Assembly (NCBI RefSeq): GCF_046630445.1
Contig: NC_092333.1
Location: forward strand, 338,395,001 to 338,459,000
DNA length: 64,000 nucleotides
Source: Rutidosis leptorrhynchoides
Taxonomy: Eukaryota > Streptophyta > Magnoliopsida > Asterales > Asteraceae
Direction: 5' to 3'
Made by a program: the position numbers and the translations under genes
The notes under the pieces: generated by a model
Database searches by the model: none
What the model saw: only the letters and a program-made list of their open reading frames with translations
Told to the model about the DNA's origin: nothing
Part shown: positions 58,934-64,000 of the stretch, in pieces
How the letters are laid out: each line of letters starts with the position of its first letter
Numbering within the stretch: the first letter of the stretch is position 1

Positions 58934-60296
58934 GTTGTCATTTATTATTGTTGTTATTATTATTAGTATTAAAAATTATTATTATTGTTATTAGTATTAA
59001 TATAAGTAGTAAATATAATTTATTATTATTATAATTATAATTACAAAAATGAATATTATTATTATTATTGTTAAGTTAGGTATTATTATTACAATCATAC
59101 TACAATTTATTATTTTTATCATTAAATATTAGTATTATCATCATATTTACAATTGTTATTATTATTACTATCATTATTATTACTATAAGTATTATTATTA
59201 ATATTACAATTATTATTATTAAAATGATTAGCATATTTAATATCATTATTATTATTATTATTATTATTATCATTAACACTATTATTATAATTGTTATTAT
59301 TACAAATAAAAACTTTATATAAAAACATATTACAATCATACTAGTATTACTTATTACTATATTTTATCAATAAAATGTTATTAATTAAACTATATTAATA
59401 TTTAAAATTATAAGTATAAACTATATAAAGTATATGAATGAAATATACTAAATTTAAGTATATAACATATAATATAAACAAGTATATGATTAATAATAAA
59501 AATATATATAAATTATTCGACTACGATTATATGTTTTAATATATATACAAATGATATAGGTTCGTGAATCCAAGGCCAACCATACACTTGTTCAATGCCG
59601 TCATATGTATTTTTACTACAAAATACAGTATAGTGAGTTTCATTTGATCCCTTTTTAATTGCTTTTGCAATATATATTTTTGGGCTGAGAATACATGCGC
59701 TGCTTTTATGTTTGACGAAATAGACATAAGTACTTAAAATATATTCTACGTTGAGTTGTACCACCTTGCATATCTTCCCTAATAGCTTGGTAACTAATAT
59801 TTACATGTTGTAAGAACATGTAAGCGCGAATCCTATTGATAGATCTATCGGGTTTGACTACCCCAACCGAACTAGTCGCTCTAGTATCGTAAATGGTTGC
59901 GTAGTACTTCATTTTTACTACACTTGGTACAGTGTAGGGAGATTTCATAATAAAGGGAATATGCCACATTAATTATTAAGTATGGTTACTGAAGCGCTCA
60001 ACAACTTATAGAATACTTTTATACACTTGCGAGTGTACATATATTCATGAAACTGAAATCTTGTGGTCTATCAAAATTATGAATGTTATTGTTTATGATA
60101 AACCTATGAATTCACCAACCTTTTGGTTGACACTTTTAAGCATGTTTATTCTCAGGTATGAAAGAAATCTTCCGCTGTGCATTTGCTCATTTTAGAGATA
60201 TTACTAGGAGTCATTCATGGCATATTTAGGTCAGTACCTCTCAATGGGACCAGGTGTTGATGACTTCGTCCAGGTGGATTAGGACAGGTCACTGCA
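56824..60296 (+). repeat. Element E 3' LTR, 3473 bp
   Basis: Starts TGTGACGACCCGG, ends GTCACTGCA. Contains the same ordered parts as the 5' copy: TA repeat (57000-57053), ACC-rich part, GATGATGA-rich part, B-box-like word, TTA repeat (58852-58933) and leader module. It differs from the 5' copy by many scattered substitutions and by the repeat lengths. Confidence 0.9.
59560..60155 (+). other. Leader splice-like module of E 3' LTR
   Basis: ATGATATAG then GTTCGTG opens a 73-nt segment (59560-59632), closed by GTATA then GTGAGTTT. The 523-nt remainder ends TTTATTCTCAG then GTATG (AG 60154-60155). Hairpins: CCC/GGG (59649-59651, 59682-59684) enclosing ATTGC/GCAAT (59658-59662, 59667-59671), and CAACC/GGTTG just before the acceptor. 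Confidence 0.5.
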
Positions 60297-60798
60297 GACA
60301 GGCAAGCTGGCTGCACTAACAAGGTTCCTGTCATAAGCCGCCGAACGGTCATTACCCTTTTTCTAGACTCTTAAGAATTCATTGAAAAATTTGGACTTCA
60401 GGTGGACTGAGGAGGCCGAAAAGGCTTTCGTTGAGATGAAGACGCTCCTAAGGGAGCTGCCTACTTTAACCGCAACCATAGCAGGAGAGACGTTGATGTT
60501 GTATCTTGCGACTTCAAAGGAGGCTATCAGTTCCATTCTCGTCGTAGATAGGGGGCAGGTATGTCTCATATTGGGGCTTCAAATAGGTACTGAATGCAAT
60601 ATTTATTGTGTGTTTCCTACTGTTTTGGCTCAGGTACAAATGCATGTGTATTTTGTCAGCAAAGCATTTAGCGGCATTGAGGTCAACTATCCACCCATTG
60701 AAAAACTAGTGTATGTGCTAGTACACACAGATAGGCGGCTGCGCAGGTACTTACAGGTGCATCCAATAGTGGTGTTAACTTACCACCCAATAAGACAG
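60297..60798 (+). pseudogene. Tat RT end and first RNase H domain
   Basis: Resumes the frame left at 29296 (GKLAALTRFLS), with stops at 60332 and 60365, then FRWTEEAEKAFVEMKTLL, LYLATSKEAISSILVVDRGQ, VYFVSKAFSGIEVNYPPIEK and LVYVLVHTDRRLRRYL. This is the connection/RNase H part that removes RNA after reverse transcription. An intron-like 75-nt insertion (60559-60633) splits it between Gln and Val codons of a conserved stretch. Confidence 0.78.
60559..60633 (+). other. Intron-like insertion 1 in Tat pol (75 nt)
   Basis: GGGCAG then GTATGT at the left and TTTTGGCTCAG then GTACAA at the right. The flanking codons join into the conserved RNase H sequence. 75 nt is 25 codons with no stop, so the frame is also open if unspliced. 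Confidence 0.6.
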
Positions 60799-60905
60799 GT
60801 ATAAGTCGCGACATGCACTTCCTGATTTCTTATTTGCACAAATTTTGTAAGATGCTAAATACGCGCTTAAATTAATTGTGGTTTGCTGATAACATGTGAT
60901 AATAG
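60799..60905 (+). other. Intron-like insertion 2 in Tat pol (107 nt)
   Basis: Left edge AGACAG then GTATAA, right edge GATAATAG then GTGTTG. The codons on either side (PIRQ and VLYKP) are adjacent in relatives. It contains stops and is not a multiple of three, so it must be removed for the frame to continue. Confidence 0.62.
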
Positions 60906-61640
60906 GTGTTGTACAAGCCTAAGGTATCGGATCAATTGGAAAAGTGGGCCATTGAAATGGGAGACCAAGAAATACATTACTCCCCGTGCACAGTGGTAAA
61001 AGGCAAGATACTTGCAGATTACTTGGCCGAAATAACAGGAGAAGTAGAGGCACTTGTGGAAAGTACCAAAATGGGCCATGACAAAAAACAGGTCTGGGAA
61101 TTGTATACAGATGGTGCTTGTGGGCCCAAAGGCGCGGGCACTGGATTGGTCCTCACAAGTCCTGATGGAGAGGAGCACACTTATGCGCTCCGATTCATGT
61201 TCGATGTGACTAACAATGAATCTGAGTATGAAGCATTACTATCCAGGATGTGCATAGCGTAACAACTTGGAATAAAACACTTGGACGCGTATGTGGACTT
61301 GTAATTGGTCGCTAACCAGTTCAATGGGTCATTTGGGGCGTATGAAGCCTCTATGCAGCGATACATGGAACTGGTATACGTATTGGCAAATAAATTCGAT
61401 GTTTTCCGGTTAAAGCAGGTACCTAGGGTACAAAACAAGAAAGCAGACGCACTTAGTAAGTTGGCCGCCCTGGCCTTCGATCATCTGCGCAAGAATGTAT
61501 GCGTTGAAGTGCTAACAAAAACATCTATTGATGAAAAATTAACTGTTGCGCCTATCGAAGAGGAAAACCTGAATTGGATGACTCCATTAGTGAAGTTCTT
61601 AACTGAAGGAGAATTGCAGATGAAAAAGAAGCACGAATGA
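60906..61640 (+). pseudogene. Tat second (archaeal-type) RNase H domain
   Basis: After a linker (KPKVSDQLEKWAIEMGD, KGKILADYLAEITGE) comes a second RNase H fold: WELYTDGACGPKGAGTGLVL with the first catalytic Asp, NNESEYEALL with the catalytic Glu, then VPRVQNKKADALSKLAA with the later Asp. A second RNase H after the first is a known hallmark of plant Tat elements. Stops at 61260-61262 and 61302-61304 break it. Confidence 0.8.
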
Positions 61641-61779
61641 TTCGCATGAAAGCCCCCATGTACGAGTTAATCGAAGGTGCCTTATATATAAGAAATCTTA
61701 CCTAGGGAAAGATTGTTGTGCACTGGTCTTAATCAAGCTAAAGAGGTGCTTCGAGAAATTCACAAGGGGGTATTATGCC

Positions 61780-62880
61780 TTACACTGAGGATACATAACT
61801 ATCGCTGCAAAAGTGATTCGCATAGGGTATTACTGGCCCACCATTGATAGTGACGCTGCGGAAACTATAAGGACGTGCTAATAGTGTCAGTAGCATGCAC
61901 CAATAAGTCGAGCATCACGGAATCCTATGATACCAATAACGGCAGTGTGGCCATTCTGTAAATAAGCCATCGACATTGTCGGCCCTATCACTGTGTGCTC
62001 AGGTACGCATGAAATAATGTACTTGTGTAATACTTTTCAATATACGTGCTTTAACAGTATTTACATTATCGTTGCTTGCTCAGGAGGAATAAAACTCTTG
62101 GTGGTAGCAATTGATTACTTCACCAAGTGGATTGGGGCAAAGGCATTGGCAACAATTACTAGCAGGCGCATTCAAAACTTCTTTTGGGAGATATCGTGTG
62201 CAGGTTTGGTATCCCCAATGAAATTGTCAGCGATAATGGTACTCAGTTTGAAGGAGAGCCTTTCAGGAGCTGGTGTTGAGAACTGAATATCAAGCAGTCA
62301 TTTACTTCGGTCGCTCACCCACAGGCAAATAGACAGTGTGAAGTAACAAACCGAGATATAGTGAGGGGAAAAAAGGCGCGCCTGGGCTTGTATGGAAATG
62401 AGTGGGTTGATGAGCTCCCGAGTATTTTGTGGGCACATCGCACCACTCATAAGAACAGCACAGGAGAAACATTGTTCAGCTTGGTTTATGGAACGAAAGC
62501 AGTAATCCCCGCCGAACTAATAGTTCCGACGAAGTGCATACGTAGCTTCGATGAGTCAAATAATGATGAAGTCTTGCTCGCTAACATAGACATACTAGAA
62601 GAATGTAGAGAGTTAGCTGCTATGCGCGAAGATGCCAATCAACAGAAATCTCTAAGTATTATGATAAGCATGTCAAGCATATGTCATTCAGGATTGGAGA
62701 TTATGTATGGCGCAACAATGAGGCAAGTCGAGCAGAAAATACTGGGAAGTTGGGGACCAACTAGGAAGGCCCATATGAAGTTATTGGCATAAGTACAACA
62801 GGATCTTATATCCTGGCAGGAATTAATGGAGAACGAGTACCTCAACTTGGCTTGCAACCAATTTGAAAAGATGTAACATA
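61780..62880 (+). pseudogene. Tat integrase, broken, with an intron-like insertion
   Basis: Integrase inserts the cDNA. Zinc-part remnants (GYITIAAKVIRIGYYWPTID) occur near 61790-61850, then the core start IDIVGPITVCSG, continuing after an insertion as IKLLVVAIDYFTKWIGAKAL. Frame changes near 62200 and 62280 precede KKARLGLYGNEWVDELPSIL, HRTTHKNSTGET and VYGTKAVIPAELIVPTK (62361-62560) and a C-terminal tail that loses frame by about 62700. Multiple stops make it inactive. Confidence 0.8.
62003..62083 (+). other. Intron-like insertion 3 in Tat integrase (81 nt)
   Basis: GTGCTCAG then GTACGC at the left, GTTGCTTGCTCAG then GAGGAA at the right. It splits the conserved integrase core between GPITVCS and GIKLLVVAIDYF. 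81 nt is 27 codons without a stop. Confidence 0.6.
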
Positions 62881-64000
62881 TAGTTGTCAGGCTGCAGCAC
62901 TGGGGACTGATTACCCTGCCCACTTTAAGCACTTACATATTTTAGTTTACTTAAAATGTTACTTTATTTTACTTGTAAGACAATTCGTATATCTTTCATG
63001 GTTGCAATAAGTTGTCATTTGGATATGACTTAATAATTTGATTTATTTTGTAATAAATAAATTTAATTTTTTGAATAGAAGTGTTTGGTTACATTTCGAC
63101 AATATGATAGCAATTACGTGCATCCTGCCTCCTTAAGAGATGATCTCTAGCTCCTGCATGGCAGAAGCCTGTTTGGTTACAAAAGGGTGGCTAATAGACA
63201 TTGGTTTGTCTAGACCAACGCACTCTCTCAGACTAGAAGACTGTAAGTCATGACTATAAACGACAAGCATTGGGGTTGCTTGCCCACTAACCTAAGTGTT
63301 GGTTCACACGGAAGACTTTGGATATTATACTTAGTAATGCAATGAAAAGCGTCGATTATGTGCACAATAGTATGGCGTTAGTTAGCGTCATTAAATTTGG
63401 AGTATAAACGAGTATACATTGGTTTGTATGCAAATAACAAATTTAAGTTTTAAGAACTTAATATGCCTAGTGACGCTAACAACATAATAAGAAAAGATAT
63501 TGAATTACATTACTTATTAAAACAAAAGGTGCAATGCATAGCATTGACTACATGTATTATTAAAAAAGAAGTGCACGAAGCACAAATATTAAACTGGCAC
63601 TCAGGTCATTACAGTTACAATGAAATTGAAATCTAAACTAAGTGGCTTATCAGTAACGTTGCCCTACACTAATGGTAACAATCCTTCAAACCCTCGCACG
63701 CAGCGATCAGGCGGATTGCCCCATGTAAACAGAAAATGAAAAAACTAAACTAAAGGTGAGGGCACACCCATGGTGTTAAAAGCACCTCATGAAGCGTGCT
63801 AATAACGAGTGCACCCCTAGGAATAGTGAGCACAATGGGCCAAAATCAAAGTATGCTCATGGTGCACCTGAGACCCCCAAGCTCCATGCAAAAACAAGTC
63901 ACGGGATGCCATACCAAGCACACCCTGTGACCCCCCCACACTGCGAGCAATAGCCCATAAACTTATAACTTCATTTCCACAAGATTCTACACTGAAATTG
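62881..64000 (+). other. Tat 3' non-coding region to window end
   Basis: No coding frame and no copy of the proposed 5' LTR (9120-9683) is seen, so the 3' LTR must lie beyond 64000. The part after 63770 repeats short words such as GTGCACC and GAGCACA loosely. Long 3' non-coding regions are usual in Tat elements. Confidence 0.5.

Larger units (their letters stand above)
29297..60296 (+). mobile_element. Element E: non-autonomous LTR retrotransposon carrying nested C and D
   Basis: LTRs of 3476 bp (29297-32405 plus 52847-53213) and 3473 bp (56824-60296), both starting TGTGACGACC. The flanks GACAA (29292-29296) and GACAG (60297-60301) are a duplication with one change. After the 5' LTR comes an initiator-Met-type primer site. 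The internal 3.6 kb has one small frame (53640-54173) and no readable gag, RT or integrase. Without the nested DNA it is about 10.6 kb. It resembles a LARD-type derivative of a chromovirus, judged from the primer site and from the 3'-end motif and pre-gag frame shared with C and D. Confidence 0.85.

Noticed and set aside
62881..64000. 3' LTR of the Tat element
   Set aside because: No match to 9120-9683 was found by reading; the LTR is presumably outside the window.

Overview
The window looks like repeat-rich intergenic DNA from a large plant nuclear genome. Every recognisable coding region belongs to an LTR retrotransposon of a plant lineage: Athila-type gag-protease, Tat-type gag/RT/dual RNase H/integrase, and chromodomain-bearing chromoviruses with an initiator-Met tRNA primer site. 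I see no host gene, rRNA, tRNA gene or CRISPR array. A eudicot is likely; I would not name a family with confidence.

Layout. (1) 1-8610, minus strand: a young non-autonomous Athila-type element ('element 1') whose 3' LTR is cut by the window start. It has a 906-codon intact gag-protease frame and no RT, RNase H or integrase. (2) 8611-9119: short unexplained flank. (3) 9120 to beyond 64000, plus strand: one old Tat-lineage element, the host of everything else, split into pieces at about 9120-10016, 13404-15062, 25126-25156, 28105-29296 and 60297-62880. Inside it lie a minus-strand solo LTR (10017-13403, duplication catat), a decayed second Athila-type element ('element 2', 15063-25125), a plus-strand solo LTR (25157-28104, duplication gctgg) and non-autonomous element E (29297-60296). 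(4) Element E (LTRs about 3.47 kb, no pol) carries chromovirus C (32406-52841, duplication tggta) inside its 5' LTR. (5) Chromovirus C carries chromovirus D (41854-51361, duplication cgaca) inside its 3' LTR. The nesting order Tat > E > C > D is fixed by target-site duplications and by the interrupted sequence resuming in register.

How the parts relate. Element 1 is the best candidate for recent movement: its LTRs differ at 2 of 640 comparable positions, and its TATA box, primer site and gag-protease frame are intact. It would need enzymes from an autonomous partner. C and D are full chromovirus structures with broken pol. E keeps LTRs, primer site and a small pre-gag frame only.

Most unusual signal. 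Five different LTRs (solo LTR 10017-13403, solo LTR 25157-28104, C, D and E) share an organisation downstream of the TATA box. A 68-73 nt segment is bounded by a splice-acceptor-like AG and a splice-donor-like GTGA. It is followed by a 446-523 nt segment with three hairpins whose arms change in compensating ways, ending at a polypyrimidine-CAG acceptor-like site. This looks like a conserved leader intron or structured RNA module inside the LTRs. Separately, the Tat pol is interrupted by three intron-like insertions (75, 107 and 81 nt) at exact codon junctions of conserved domains.
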